This document shows, in pieces, positions 1 through 8,886 of a stretch of DNA of 64,000 nt. The stretch is taken from contig JAKPAG010000108.1 of the NCBI GenBank assembly GCA_029779535.1, forward strand, positions 1 through 64,000, read 5' to 3'. The translations under genes were made by a program, and so were the position numbers. Source of the stretch: Pseudomonadota bacterium. GTDB lineage: Bacteria; Pseudomonadota; Alphaproteobacteria; Sphingomonadales; Sphingomonadaceae. Numbering within the stretch: position 1 is the stretch's first letter; every line of letters starts with the position of its first letter. A model generated the notes under the pieces. The model made no database searches. It worked only from the letters and a program-made list of their open reading frames with translations, and was not told where the DNA came from.

Positions 1-88
1 TACGGGACAAACCGGTGCGCTTGGCTATCTCCCGGATCGACAGATGATCGCGGTAATGCCAGCGCCGGATAACGCTCAATAATGCCAT
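1..88 (-). CDS. istA: IS21-family transposase IstA, N-terminal 29 residues (partial)
   Basis: Translation from the ATG at 88 gives a 29-residue start containing RRWHYRDHLSIREIAKRTG, the N-terminal helix-turn-helix found in IstA proteins of IS21-family elements. IstA is the DDE transposase that works with the ATPase IstB in cointegrate-forming transposition. The gene runs off the left edge, so catalytic domain and integrity cannot be judged. The ATG lies about 113 bp inside the element tip, a normal distance for this family. Confidence 0.8.
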   Translation of the reverse strand, partial: MALLSVIRRWHYRDHLSIREIAKRTGLSR

Positions 89-201
89 GTCCAACACTCC
101 ATGGTCCCCCGCTCTTCAAAGCCAGGGACGTGTTCAAACATGGGTCACTTCTCAGTGGAAATTACTGGCCTCCCCGGGTCACTTCTCAGCGGCAATCAAC
201 A
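1..201 (-). mobile_element. IS21-family insertion sequence, one terminus (partial, cut by window edge)
   Basis: The minus strand from 201 begins TGTTGATTGCC, which fits the TG...CA tips of IS21 elements. It carries two copies of a CTGAGAAGTGACCC repeat (plus-strand positions 142-155 and 176-189), the multiple terminal repeats typical of this family, and then the start of an istA-like transposase at 88. The junction at about 201 falls inside the HerA-like reading frame, so the element has displaced that gene's 5' end. The tip position is inferred from the TG/CA rule; the other end and any target duplication lie outside the window. Confidence 0.8.
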
Positions 202-2016
202 ATCACTGATCTGGAAGCTCGCGAAACCTTCGATCCCGGCAGCGGAGACGATCTCAGCCTCGAACTGATGAAACCACGCCGGGTCGCCAGCGTGCAGTTG
301 CTGGGAACGGTCGAGCACGCGGATGAAGAGCCCGCTTTCAGTCCAGGCATATCAGTGCTGCCGACGCTAGACACGCCTGCGGAAATCGGATCGCCGGACA
401 TCCTTCGCGCGGTGTTTGAAATACCTCCTCGGCGCAACAAACCCGAGGGCTACGACGCGAAAGATTTCGATTGCGACCTCAAGATCGGCTTCCCGACCGG
501 CCAGAACCGCAATGTCGTCCGCGCCTCCTATAACGACCTGTTCTCGCGGCCGCTGGCGATCGTCGGCAATACCGGCTCGGGCAAATCCTTCTCGGTATCG
601 AGCCTAATCCAGAAGGCGATGGCGGCGCTTGACGGCGCTGCCGAGGAGCCGCGTGTCTTCATCCTCGATATCAACGGCGAATACGCCAAAGCCTTTCCGG
701 CGGCCGAAGCGGCGCAGCGCTTGCCGGATCGCATTTACCTCAACGGCAAGGAGTTCGGTCTTCCAATCTGGTTTCTAAACGCGGAGGAAATCTGTGCTTG
801 GTTAAGCGCGTCGGAGCAGACGCAGGAGCCGGTGCTGAAGGACTGGTGGGCGATTGCTAAGGGCGGCAGCGCCACGGCCGCCGCCAGCATGGGGGCGCTT
901 CAGAATGGCATGAGCGCGCTCGACCAGCTCCTTAGCGAACTGACGAAAATAAAGAAGAAGGCGGCCGGCTCCTATTGCGATGCCGTGATCGGCCACCTCG
1001 CTGAGACAGACATTGATACAGACCCGTTCGCCGCCCTGTTCACTGCTCATCGGTCAGCCACCGACTTCAACACCGAGGTCATGAACAATCAGGCTGCCAT
1101 CGCGGCGGAGGCGGAGAAGCTGAAAGACACGATCCGCGCTAAGATCGTGGGCGGCAGCAGCACGGCAGAGGCCGGTGCGCGTACCGCGGACTCCCCGTTG
1201 CCCATCGCCCGCGCAACCCTGACCGATCCATCACTCATCAATCGCGCCGTGTCCAAGGAGGATACGTTCCGCGTCGATGCCCATCTGACGACGTTGAAGC
1301 TGCGGTTGAAAACCCGCCTCGACGACAAGCGCTGGCGCTCCTTCCTCAACTACGAAGAGGCCGACACAGAGATTGCCAAGCTGTCCTCATGGTTCGCGCG
1401 CTTCGGACTTGGCGCTTCCACAGGACCGAAAGTTTCGGTGCTCGACTTGTCGATGTTGAGCAATGAGGTTCTCCCTTACGCTTGCGCAGTGATCGGGCGG
1501 GTGTTGCTGGAGGCGCGTGAGCGCCTACCCGCGGCCTCGCGCTACAAGCACCCTTGGGTGCTCGTTCTCGAAGAGGCGCACAACTATGCGCGCCCCGCCC
1601 GCTCCGATGAGGATCGCGGTCATCGCTTGGCGAGGTTGACATACGAGCGGATCGCCAAGGAAGGCCGTAAGTTCGGTCTTTCGCTCATCATCGCCAGCCA
1701 GCGGCCGAGCGAGATCAGTCAGACGATCATCAGCCAATGCGCTAACTTCATTAGCCACCGCCTGCAAAACCCTGACGACATCGACCATTTCCGACGGATC
1801 ATTCCCATGCAGGCGCGGCGACTGCTCGATCAGGTGACGATTTTGTCATCAGGGGAGGCGATCGTGTTCGGCAGTGCCTTCCATATTCCGACACGGGTTC
1901 AATTCGATCGGCCGGAACCCGGTCCTTATAGCCAGACCGCCGCACCCTATCATGAGTGGCGGAAGGAGGAGGATCCGTTCCCATTGTCGCAAGTCATTGA
2001 GGCTTGGGGCGCCTGA
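82..2016 (+). CDS. HerA-like ATP-binding protein (DUF87), 5' end replaced by an IS21-family terminus
   Basis: This is a HerA/FtsK-type hexameric DNA-translocating ATPase. Walker A GNTGSGKS lies near residue 160 and Walker B WVLVLEEAHNYA near 495, followed by the GRKFGLSLIIASQRPSEI segment typical of HerA. The first ~40 codons (82-201) are IS-end sequence read through, so native protein begins at about 202. About 120 native residues precede Walker A, with only the later part of the N-terminal HAS-barrel (around VASVQLLGTVE), so perhaps 50-60 residues are lost. ATG at 268 is an internal alternative start. HerA proteins usually act with a nuclease or SIR2-like partner in repair or phage defence. 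None is visible downstream; one may lie beyond the IS. Probably impaired, or expressed from the IS. Confidence 0.8.
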   Translation: MPCPTLHGPPLFKARDVFKHGSLLSGNYWPPRVTSQRQSTITDLEARETFDPGSGDDLSLELMKPRRVASVQLLGTVEHADEEPAFSPGISVLPTLDTPAEIGSPDILRAVFEIPPRRNKPEGYDAKDFDCDLKIGFPTGQNRNVVRASYNDLFSRPLAIVGNTGSGKSFSVSSLIQKAMAALDGAAEEPRVFILDINGEYAKAFPAAEAAQRLPDRIYLNGKEFGLPIWFLNAEEICAWLSASEQTQEPVLKDWWAIAKGGSATAAASMGALQNGMSALDQLLSELTKIKKKAAGSYCDAVIGHLAETDIDTDPFAALFTAHRSATDFNTEVMNNQAAIAAEAEKLKDTIRAKIVGGSSTAEAGARTADSPLPIARATLTDPSLINRAVSKEDTFRVDAHLTTLKLRLKTRLDDKRWRSFLNYEEADTEIAKLSSWFARFGLGASTGPKVSVLDLSMLSNEVLPYACAVIGRVLLEARERLPAASRYKHPWVLVLEEAHNYARPARSDEDRGHRLARLTYERIAKEGRKFGLSLIIASQRPSEISQTIISQCANFISHRLQNPDDIDHFRRIIPMQARRLLDQVTILSSGEAIVFGSAFHIPTRVQFDRPEPGPYSQTAAPYHEWRKEEDPFPLSQVIEAWGA

Positions 2017-2123
2017 AGTGTAACCATGCGCCACCGTCGCCTACGCGACTGCCGCAATGGCTGCTCTACCACGTTGGCGCAGCGACAAGCGGCAGCTCTG
2101 CGCCGTCAATCCTTGCAGTTCAA

Positions 2124-3161
2124 CTATGTGCGAGCCTGTCCCAAAAACTGACCCGGCGCTTTCGAATTACTCTCGCGGGCAATAATTGACACGACTGCGG
2201 TTGTGGATGCGGTAGCTTCGACGCAAAGGGCGGCGAGTTGCCGGTTTGCGGTTCGGCGATGTTGAAGGTTCAGTGCCAACGCCAGCGATGCCCGATGGTG
2301 CGCCCGGACTTCCTTATTGCTCGCGCCGGGAAAAACGTGCGCGATATACGCTTCAAGCATCCGGTTCGCATCTGTATCGCTTGGCCGAACACCATCTAGC
2401 GATTCGTGAATCGTGGGATCATAGACCGCCTGCGCCAGCGATATGATGACTTCGCGGCATAACAAGCCGATTGCTTGAAAATCTTCTTCGGCGGATGCGG
2501 TTTCAAGTTGCGTCCGCGCCTTCGACAATGCGCGGTCAACCCGCTCCCAACCTGTCGCCTCGCGCGGTTCCGATGGCAGCGACGATCGCTTTGCGATGGC
2601 TTCAATCGCGGGGCCGAAAAGCTGGCGGACGTAGAAACGCCGATCCTTGTATTGCGGCAGTTCGTCGCTCCAATGGCGATACCATGCCCACAAATCGGCG
2701 TGCGAGTTTTCATATTTGACGCCCTCGGGGATCGCTTGGCGGATGCGAGCTTCGCGCGCCCGGTAATAGTCGTCAACTTCCTGAATGCGTGCGCCGCCTG
2801 TCGCAACGTCGATCATCATCGCGCGATGGATCAACAATTCCGATAGGAACGCAGCCGCGCCGGTTGCGTTGGCTCCGTCTAGCGTTTCGACGCGGATGTC
2901 TTCGTGCTGCCTACTAGCTTGCTGCGCGCTCAAAACAGCTTCGGCGATCCGCTTCCGATCCTGCTGCGATAACGATCGCAACGCCTCGGCGATCGGGTTT
3001 GGCGCGCGCACGATGATCGCTTCGTCGTCTAAATCTGAAAGCCAATCTAGCGCGGTTTCGAGTTTTTCGACCGATGCCTGGCAATGCCGCAGCAGCATTG
3101 ACAGATCGAAGCGTTGAAGGCTTTCAAGAAAGTCGCACGCTTTGTCCCTCGTGTTCGCCAT
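2124..3161 (-). CDS. Unrecognised protein (345 aa; 372 aa from an upstream ATG at 3242)
   Basis: I do not recognise this family. The protein is soluble and mostly helical in appearance, with no signal peptide or membrane segment. A central aromatic-rich stretch (YENSHADLWAWYRHW, then YVRQLFGPAIEAI) looks like a conserved core, and the C-terminal ~120 residues form a separate Ala/Leu-rich helical region. ATG 3161 (MANTRDK) is preferred because the extra 27 residues from 3242 are basic and low-complexity; neither start has a strong ribosome-binding site. It converges with the truncated HerA-like gene, next to an IS, in a patch unlike the flanking housekeeping genes. That setting suggests horizontal transfer and possibly a defence island, but function is unknown. 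Confidence 0.6.
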   Translation of the reverse strand: MANTRDKACDFLESLQRFDLSMLLRHCQASVEKLETALDWLSDLDDEAIIVRAPNPIAEALRSLSQQDRKRIAEAVLSAQQASRQHEDIRVETLDGANATGAAAFLSELLIHRAMMIDVATGGARIQEVDDYYRAREARIRQAIPEGVKYENSHADLWAWYRHWSDELPQYKDRRFYVRQLFGPAIEAIAKRSSLPSEPREATGWERVDRALSKARTQLETASAEEDFQAIGLLCREVIISLAQAVYDPTIHESLDGVRPSDTDANRMLEAYIAHVFPGASNKEVRAHHRASLALALNLQHRRTANRQLAALCVEATASTTAVVSIIARESNSKAPGQFLGQART

Positions 3162-3242
3162 TTGATCCGTATGGCGGCTACGACGATTACGATCAATCTT
3201 TAGCGACGCGGGTTCACGGATGTCTGCTTTCGTGGCAGCCAT

Positions 3243-3703
3243 TCCGAGGAGCGGACAAGTCCGCTATTGGCTCAGGATAGGTTCTTGGGTCGATAACTCA
3301 CCCGCTCGCACGCTCTGCCCACCTCGCGGTCGTAAGACCTGATGTGGGGAACGCTGTCGCAAGGCGGCTAGAGAAGCCTCGTGGCGGCATTAGAGTAGCG
3401 CTATAGCGTAGGTGTAGTGCTCATCATTATCGGGCGTGGCCCGCCAATTTCCATTGATTTTACCGGTAGTTTTCCAGAGCAGGGCGCAGTTCCCAGAGCT
3501 GTTCCCCGACAACGCGTTTGCTGCAAGCCCATGGCCTCACAGCAGGGACGCATGCCGGCGGCATACTTGTTGGCTACCCTCGGAATCCTGGGCTGAACTG
3601 AACTTGGCCTGCTGTTGCGGGCTGTCCAGCCAGGCAGCCATTGCAGTGTGGCGCGCACCCTCTAAAGGTCTGCGTCGAAACGCAAGCCAATCGAGACTGA
3701 ACC
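3243..3703. other. About 460 bp without a convincing gene; boundary of the accessory patch
   Basis: The short reading frames here have no recognisable motifs or initiation context. I see no tRNA, attachment-site repeat or clear terminator. The stretch separates the IS/HerA/unknown accessory genes from chromosomal genes starting at 3704, so it may hold decayed sequence from the insertion, plus the promoter of the 3704 gene. Confidence 0.5.
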
Positions 3704-4045
3704 ATGGCCCGCAAGCATTCCAAACATGGATCCTATGGCGATCTGCCCGATGTGGATGAGGAGGCGCCCGCTCCCGCGGTGCCATGCTGGCTGTGCGGCC
3801 GGCCGACTGGCAAGACCATCGTCTGGCATCACCCGGTCCCGAAAAGCCGGGGCGGGCGCGAGGTTGTGCCGATGCATGGCATTTGCCAGCAAACGCTGAT
3901 CGCCAATTTCACCAATTCCGAATTGCAGCGTTTCGGGATGGACGTTGAGGGCCTGCTGGCCCACCCGGCGGTGCGCAAGTTCGTCGACTGGGTGGCCAAC
4001 AAGGATCCCGATTTCACCGCTCCGATCGCGAAGAAGCAGCGCTGA
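3704..4045 (+). CDS. HNH-endonuclease-like small protein, degenerate metal site
   Basis: The 113-residue protein has a CxxC pair (CWLCGRP, residues ~27-33), then WHHPVPKSRGG and GICQQTL. This is the layout of an HNH nuclease core with structural zinc, but the second CxxC is reduced to a single Cys (CQQT) and the final HNH histidine is not evident, so catalysis is doubtful. The C-terminus (AVRKFVDWVANKDPDF) is helical. It lies 56 bp upstream of roxA on the same strand and may be co-transcribed with it. HNH fold likely, role unknown. Confidence 0.7.
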   Translation: MARKHSKHGSYGDLPDVDEEAPAPAVPCWLCGRPTGKTIVWHHPVPKSRGGREVVPMHGICQQTLIANFTNSELQRFGMDVEGLLAHPAVRKFVDWVANKDPDFTAPIAKKQR

Positions 4046-4101
4046 TCCTCTACCATGGCAAGCAAATTGGCACCGCCAGTCCGCATCAGTTTCGAGGCCC
4101 C

Positions 4102-5253
4102 ATGCAGTTCAAACAGTTCGATCCGGCCACGTTCCTGCGCGATTACTGGCAGAAGCGGCCGCTGCTGATCCGCAATCCCTGGCGGCAATGGAGCAATCCG
4201 CTTGAACCGGACGATCTGGCCGGCCTGGCGCTTGAGGATGGGGTCGAATCGCGGCTGGTCGTGCACTGCGCCGCCGGACTGTCGCTGGAACACGGGCCGT
4301 TCGGAGAAGACCGCTTCGAACGGCTGGGTGAAACGCCGTGGACCTTGCTGGTCCAGGCGGTCGATCAACATGATCCCGATGTTGCCGCCCTGATCGAACC
4401 GTTCCGCTTCATCCCCAGTTGGCGGATCGACGATGTGATGGTCAGCTATGCCAGCGATGGCGGCGGGGTCGGCCCGCATTTCGATCAGTATGACGTGTTC
4501 CTGGTGCAGGGCGCAGGCCGGCGGCTGTGGCAGGTGGGGGGGCTCTGCGACGCCAATACCCCACTATTGCCGCACGCGGATTTGCGCCTGCTGGCCCAGT
4601 TCGAGCCGAGCGAGGAATGGATCCTCGAGCCGGGCGATATTCTCTACCTGCCGCCCGGTCTGGCCCACAACGGCGTGGCCATTGGCGATGGCTGCATGAC
4701 CTATTCGGTCGGCTTTCGCGCGCCCGCCCGCAGCGAATTGATCGCGCAGTGGTGCGACCACGTGCTGGCCACCGCGGCAGACGACATCCACTATCGCGAC
4801 CCGGATCTGGCCCTGCAGGCCAATCCCGGCGAGATCACCCCGGCCGCCATCGCCGAGCTGCAACGCCTGACCCTGGAACGGCTGCTCGAACCAGCCAGCT
4901 TTGCCCGCTGGTTTGGCCAATACAACACCACGCCGAAATATCCCGACATTGACTGGTCCCTGCCGCAGCCACTGACCCTGGACGAGGTGACCGCAATGGC
5001 CGCTGCAGGCGTGCCGGTGTGCCGCAATCCGGCCAGCCGTTTTGCCTTCACCGCCAAGGACAAGGGCGATGTGCTGCTATTCGTCGATGGCCAGTGCTTT
5101 GACTGCGCGGATGCCGCGGCAGAGTTCGCCCGCGCGCTGTGCGCGCAGGACAATCCGCCTGTGCCCGCGGCAATGTCGCGGCCTGGCGCGGGCGCCGAAC
5201 TGCTGCTGGCGCTATGCAACCAGGGCAGCATCGCCTTTGATGACGAAGACTGA
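4102..5253 (+). CDS. roxA: Ribosomal oxygenase RoxA/YcfD (50S protein uL16 arginine hydroxylase)
   Basis: This is a JmjC/cupin 2-oxoglutarate- and Fe(II)-dependent oxygenase that in the characterised family hydroxylates an arginine of ribosomal protein uL16. The N-terminus (FDPATFLRDYWQKRPLLIRN) is typical of YcfD. The iron ligands are visible as HxD at H126/D128 (HFDQYD) and a distal His at about 189 (LAHNGVAIG). The C-terminal ~150 residues match the dimerisation and winged-helix region of the family, and the 383 aa length fits. The stop lies 2 nt before the end of the convergent pseudouridine synthase gene. Confidence 0.88.
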   Translation: MQFKQFDPATFLRDYWQKRPLLIRNPWRQWSNPLEPDDLAGLALEDGVESRLVVHCAAGLSLEHGPFGEDRFERLGETPWTLLVQAVDQHDPDVAALIEPFRFIPSWRIDDVMVSYASDGGGVGPHFDQYDVFLVQGAGRRLWQVGGLCDANTPLLPHADLRLLAQFEPSEEWILEPGDILYLPPGLAHNGVAIGDGCMTYSVGFRAPARSELIAQWCDHVLATAADDIHYRDPDLALQANPGEITPAAIAELQRLTLERLLEPASFARWFGQYNTTPKYPDIDWSLPQPLTLDEVTAMAAAGVPVCRNPASRFAFTAKDKGDVLLFVDGQCFDCADAAAEFARALCAQDNPPVPAAMSRPGAGAELLLALCNQGSIAFDDED

Positions 5254-5255
5254 AC

Positions 5256-5807
5256 CTAAACCCTGATTTCGCGCCATTCGCCGGGGGCAAGGCCATCGAT
5301 TGACCACTCGCCGATCCGCCACCGGACAAGTCGCAGGGTCGGATGGCCGATCGCGGCGGTCATGCGCCGCACCTGGCGATTGCGGCCTTCGCGCAGGGTC
5401 AGCTCGATCCAGCAATCGGGGACGTTCTTGCGATACCGGACCGGCGGGTCGCGGGGCCACAAGGCGGGCTCGGCGATCCGTCTTGCTTCGGCTGGCCGGG
5501 TGGGGCCATCGTTCAGCACCAGCCCGCGGCGCAGCTTGTCCAGACTGGCCTCGTCGGGCTCGCCTTCGACCTGCACAAGGTAAGTCTTGGGCAGCTTGAA
5601 GCGCGGGTCGGCGATCCGCGCCTGCAACCGGCCATCGTCGGTCAGCAGCAATAGCCCCTCGCTGTCGCGGTCGAGCCGCCCTGCCGGATAGACCCCCGGA
5701 ACCCGCACCAATCCCGACAGGGTCGGCCGCGTCGATCCCGCGTTGCCTTGGTCGGTAAACTGGCAGAGCACGCCATAGGGCTTGTTGAGCAGGATCAGCC
5801 GGGACAT
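5256..5807 (-). CDS. rluE: 23S rRNA pseudouridine synthase, RluE type (RsuA family)
   Basis: The protein of 183 aa starts [17 protein letters not shown], lacks an S4 domain, and contains the family II pseudouridine synthase motif [17 protein letters not shown] with the catalytic aspartate, plus the [11 protein letters not shown] signature near the C-terminus. Length and the missing S4 domain favour RluE, which modifies 23S rRNA U2457 in E. coli. The frame is open for 66 more codons upstream, but that part is low-complexity and the ATG at 5807 gives the conserved N-terminus. Convergent with roxA. Confidence 0.88.
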   Translation of the reverse strand: MSRLILLNKPYGVLCQFTDQGNAGSTRPTLSGLVRVPGVYPAGRLDRDSEGLLLLTDDGRLQARIADPRFKLPKTYLVQVEGEPDEASLDKLRRGLVLNDGPTRPAEARRIAEPALWPRDPPVRYRKNVPDCWIELTLREGRNRQVRRMTAAIGHPTLRLVRWRIGEWSIDGLAPGEWREIRV

Positions 5808-6084
5808 TCCGGCTCCGTGCCACCATACTGCCGCCGTGACCAGCGCCGAGCCACGAGGACGCATTGGGGGGCGATGCGGTGGCGCGCCATACCGCAAGCT
5901 GCGATCAGTAAGGGCACGCGATTTCCTGACTGGTCCTGGCCCGGTTGCCAGAGGCAATTTGCCGCGTGGTGATGCCGTCGGACCGTCTCCCGATACCGCT
6001 GCCATGCCGGCATTTCCGGTGTGGTTTTCGAAGCTCAGTCATAAACCGGCTGCAGCGCGCTTTTCTGTCTTTTGTTGATTTTAA

Positions 6085-6166
6085 TATAATAAAAACATAA
6101 ACTTACAGTCGATTTATCCACGTGTACTATTTCGTTGACAGTCCCAGTTTCAGCGCAGATTATAAC
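6085..6166 (+). promoter_or_regulatory. AT-rich promoter region of the TonB receptor gene
   Basis: The 5808-6257 gap holds one strikingly AT-rich stretch in this GC-rich window (6061-6120, with TATAAT at 6085-6090). Just after it is a sigma-70-like pair: TTGACA at 6135-6140, then ATTATA/TATAAC 17-20 bp later (6159-6166). The second pair would give a leader of roughly 85 nt before the ATG at 6258. Which of the two is used is inferred only. Confidence 0.5.
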
Positions 6167-6257
6167 CTCGGGTGTCGAATTCGACCGGGCGGGCCATGCG
6201 GTCTGTCCGGCCGGACAAAAGAACAAATCCGGTCATCCAAAGGAGAGGGACAGCGAT

Positions 6258-8810
6258 ATGAAAGCCTACTTCGATTCACGACTTTTGAGCACCGTGGCCT
6301 TGATGGGCCTGGCGGCGGCAGTCGTTCCGGCAACCGCAATGGCGCAGAACGCGCAGGAGCGACCCGACGCTCAGGCAGATGCGAATGACAACGAAGGGCT
6401 TGAAGCCATCGTCGTGACCGCGCAGCGCCGGACCGAAAACCTGCAGAACGTGCCGCTTTCGGTTGTCGCGGTCGGTGCCGAACAGCTCCGGTCGAGCGGC
6501 GTGCAGACGCTTGAGGCGGTCAACCGGCTTGCCCCGAACGTGGTGGTCGAACGGGTCGGCCTGTTCCCCGGCGCGGCCTCGCTGTCGATCCGCGGGGTCG
6601 GCTATGCGGGGATCGAAAGCTTCACCGATCCCGACGTGGCGGTTTACACCAACGGCATCTACCAGGCCCGTAACGCGACGGCCCTGGCCCAGACGATCGA
6701 CGTGGCCGGCATCGAAATCCTGCGCGGTCCGCAGGGCACCCTGTTCGGCCGCAACGCTTTCGCGGGCGCCATCTCGGTCCAGACCGCGCGTCCGGAAATG
6801 AATGTTGCCAAGGGCAGCGCCGGGGTGACGATCGGCAACTTTGGCCTGGCCGACCTCGACTTCGTCGGCAACCTGCCGATCGTAACCGACAAGGTCGCGG
6901 CGCGCATTGCGGTGCGCCAGCACAACCTGTCCGGGCTGTGGACGAACAATGGCATTACCCCCAGCGGCGCGGTTGACCAGACGCTGAAGGGCAAGCGGGC
7001 CGGCCGCGAACGTTCGCTGGTGGTGCGTCCCTCGATCCGGTTCCAGCCGACCGAGAACCTCGACATCCAGTTCATCGGCGAATTCCTGCGCGAGCGCGAC
7101 CAGGCCGCCCCGATCCTTTCCGCCCAGCTTAACGGTGCGACGATCAAGTCGATCGGCGGGGTCATGTCGAACCCCTTCGGCGACAAGCGCGCCGGCATTC
7201 CGGGCGATGGCAGTGATCCGTGGGTGACCGGCTTCAGCCTGTCGGACCGGCCGATGAATTTCGACCAGAGCTCCTATACGGCTGACATCAACTACACCAC
7301 CGGGATCGGCAAGATCCGCTTCCTCGGCAATTTCCAGAAGACCAAGTCCGACGTCTGGGCCGACACCGATGGTTCGGTGGCGAACATCTTCAGCTCGGAC
7401 CGGTTCGAGAATTACAAGGGCACTTCGGCCGAACTGCAGTACACCTCGGACTTTTCCGACAAGCTCAGCCTGATCGCCGGTGCGCTCTATTTCCACGATC
7501 AGTACAAGACGACGCAGCTCAGCTTCACCAACACCACTAGCGCCATCACGCCGCCGGTGTTCAACATCACCAACTATCTGAGCCCGAACAGCGCGACCTG
7601 TTTCGGCAACCAGAGCACCGCGGTGACCACGGGCTGCGCCTACCCGGCCTACAACGTCTCCTATATCAACAACGGGGGCAAGCGGACCGCCTATGCGGCC
7701 TATATGCAGGGCGAATACCACCTGACCGATCCGCTCAGCGTGGTGCTGGGGATCCGCTATTCGTACGAACGCAAGTATGACTACTATGGTTCGAACTCGA
7801 CCCTGGCGCAGACTGGCCTGCCGCTGTCGCTCGACCCGACGCTGCACACCCTGCCGATCAGCGATTTCCTGCCCAACGGCCGGCCGCTGATCTACCGGGC
7901 CGATCCCTACAAGAACAGCAACTGGGCGCCGCGCGTTGGCATCAATTTCAAGGCCAACGAAGACGTGCTGCTCTATGCCTTCTGGCAGCGCGCGTTCAAG
8001 TCGGGCGGGTTCAACGCCAATGCGGCCGATCTGGCGGCATTCCGCACCCCCTATGGCCCGCAGACCGTCGACAACTTCGAAGGCGGGATGAAGGCCGAGT
8101 TCTTCGACCACAAGCTGCGCGTCAACCTCAGCGGGTTCTACGGCAAGTACAACGGCCTGCAGCGCTCGCAGGTGACCGCGTCGAACACCGCACCGTCCGG
8201 CGTGACCACGGTGACCAGCAACACGGCCGACCTCAAGAGCTATGGCCTGGAACTGGAAGTCGCGGCCAAGCCGACCAAGGATCTGACGCTGTTCGTCAAC
8301 GGCGCCTGGAACAAGGCCTACTACACCCGCTACTGCGCCGACCTGAACGGCGCCGAAGCAAGCTCGACGCCGACCCTGGCGCCGGCGCTGGCGGTGTGCG
8401 GGCCGGTCACCACGGTCGTTTCCTCGACCGGGGCAACGACTTACCTGGTTCCGCAGGACTATTCGGCCAATCGTCCGCTGCGTGCGCCGCGCTGGGACAT
8501 CACCGCCGGGTTTACCCAGAACGTGACGATCGGCACCGGGACGCTGTCGCTGACGGGGAGCATGAACTATCGCTCCAGCGTCGATACCGATCTGCTCAAC
8601 CGGCTCTACTCGTTCCGTCCGGCGATGACCGTGTTCGATGCGACGATCAAGTGGGCGCCCGACAACGGCAACTATTCGATCTCGCTGTGGGGCCGCAACC
8701 TGACCAACAAGATCGAGGTGCTGGGTTATACCCCGGTCGGCAACACCTTCGCCTTTGCTTCGCCGACGCCGCCGCGTCAGTACGGCGTGGCGATGAACGT
8801 CAACTTCTGA
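6258..8810 (+). CDS. TonB-dependent outer-membrane receptor
   Basis: The 850-residue precursor has a signal peptide (LLSTVALMGLAAAVVPATAMA), an acidic linker and the TonB-box-like EAIVVTAQRR used by sphingomonad receptors. A plug domain follows (RGPQGTLFGRNAFAGAI), then a C-terminal 22-strand barrel ending in aromatic-rich NVNF. The frame extends 41 codons upstream, but ATG 6258 has AAGGAGAGG in front and gives the signal peptide. It takes up a substrate across the outer membrane using TonB energy; the ligand is not deducible. Its position next to a catabolic block suggests, but does not show, uptake of an organic substrate rather than iron. Confidence 0.9.
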   Translation: MKAYFDSRLLSTVALMGLAAAVVPATAMAQNAQERPDAQADANDNEGLEAIVVTAQRRTENLQNVPLSVVAVGAEQLRSSGVQTLEAVNRLAPNVVVERVGLFPGAASLSIRGVGYAGIESFTDPDVAVYTNGIYQARNATALAQTIDVAGIEILRGPQGTLFGRNAFAGAISVQTARPEMNVAKGSAGVTIGNFGLADLDFVGNLPIVTDKVAARIAVRQHNLSGLWTNNGITPSGAVDQTLKGKRAGRERSLVVRPSIRFQPTENLDIQFIGEFLRERDQAAPILSAQLNGATIKSIGGVMSNPFGDKRAGIPGDGSDPWVTGFSLSDRPMNFDQSSYTADINYTTGIGKIRFLGNFQKTKSDVWADTDGSVANIFSSDRFENYKGTSAELQYTSDFSDKLSLIAGALYFHDQYKTTQLSFTNTTSAITPPVFNITNYLSPNSATCFGNQSTAVTTGCAYPAYNVSYINNGGKRTAYAAYMQGEYHLTDPLSVVLGIRYSYERKYDYYGSNSTLAQTGLPLSLDPTLHTLPISDFLPNGRPLIYRADPYKNSNWAPRVGINFKANEDVLLYAFWQRAFKSGGFNANAADLAAFRTPYGPQTVDNFEGGMKAEFFDHKLRVNLSGFYGKYNGLQRSQVTASNTAPSGVTTVTSNTADLKSYGLELEVAAKPTKDLTLFVNGAWNKAYYTRYCADLNGAEASSTPTLAPALAVCGPVTTVVSSTGATTYLVPQDYSANRPLRAPRWDITAGFTQNVTIGTGTLSLTGSMNYRSSVDTDLLNRLYSFRPAMTVFDATIKWAPDNGNYSISLWGRNLTNKIEVLGYTPVGNTFAFASPTPPRQYGVAMNVNF

Positions 8811-8836
8811 TCGATCACCCTCCCGATCAGAAACTG

Positions 8837-8870
8837 AAACGCGCCGGGTTTCCCCGGCGCGTTTTTGTTT
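8837..8870 (+). terminator. Rho-independent terminator after the TonB receptor
   Basis: A perfect 10-bp stem (ACGCGCCGGG, 8839-8848, with CCCGGCGCGT, 8853-8862) closes a TTTC loop and runs into a T-rich tail (TTTTTGTTT). A-residues precede the stem, so it could also act on leftward transcripts. It ends 16 bp before the stop of the convergent reductase gene. Confidence 0.9.
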
Positions 8871-8886
8871 GCCCGATGGGGGAGAG

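Noticed and set aside
3436..3759. 107-aa plus-strand frame in the gap before the HNH-like gene
   Set aside because: No motif, Cys/Arg-rich random look, and it overlaps the start of the better-supported gene at 3704.
6276..8111. 611-aa minus-strand frame within the TonB receptor gene
   Set aside because: Antisense to a complete receptor with signal peptide and barrel; no start context.
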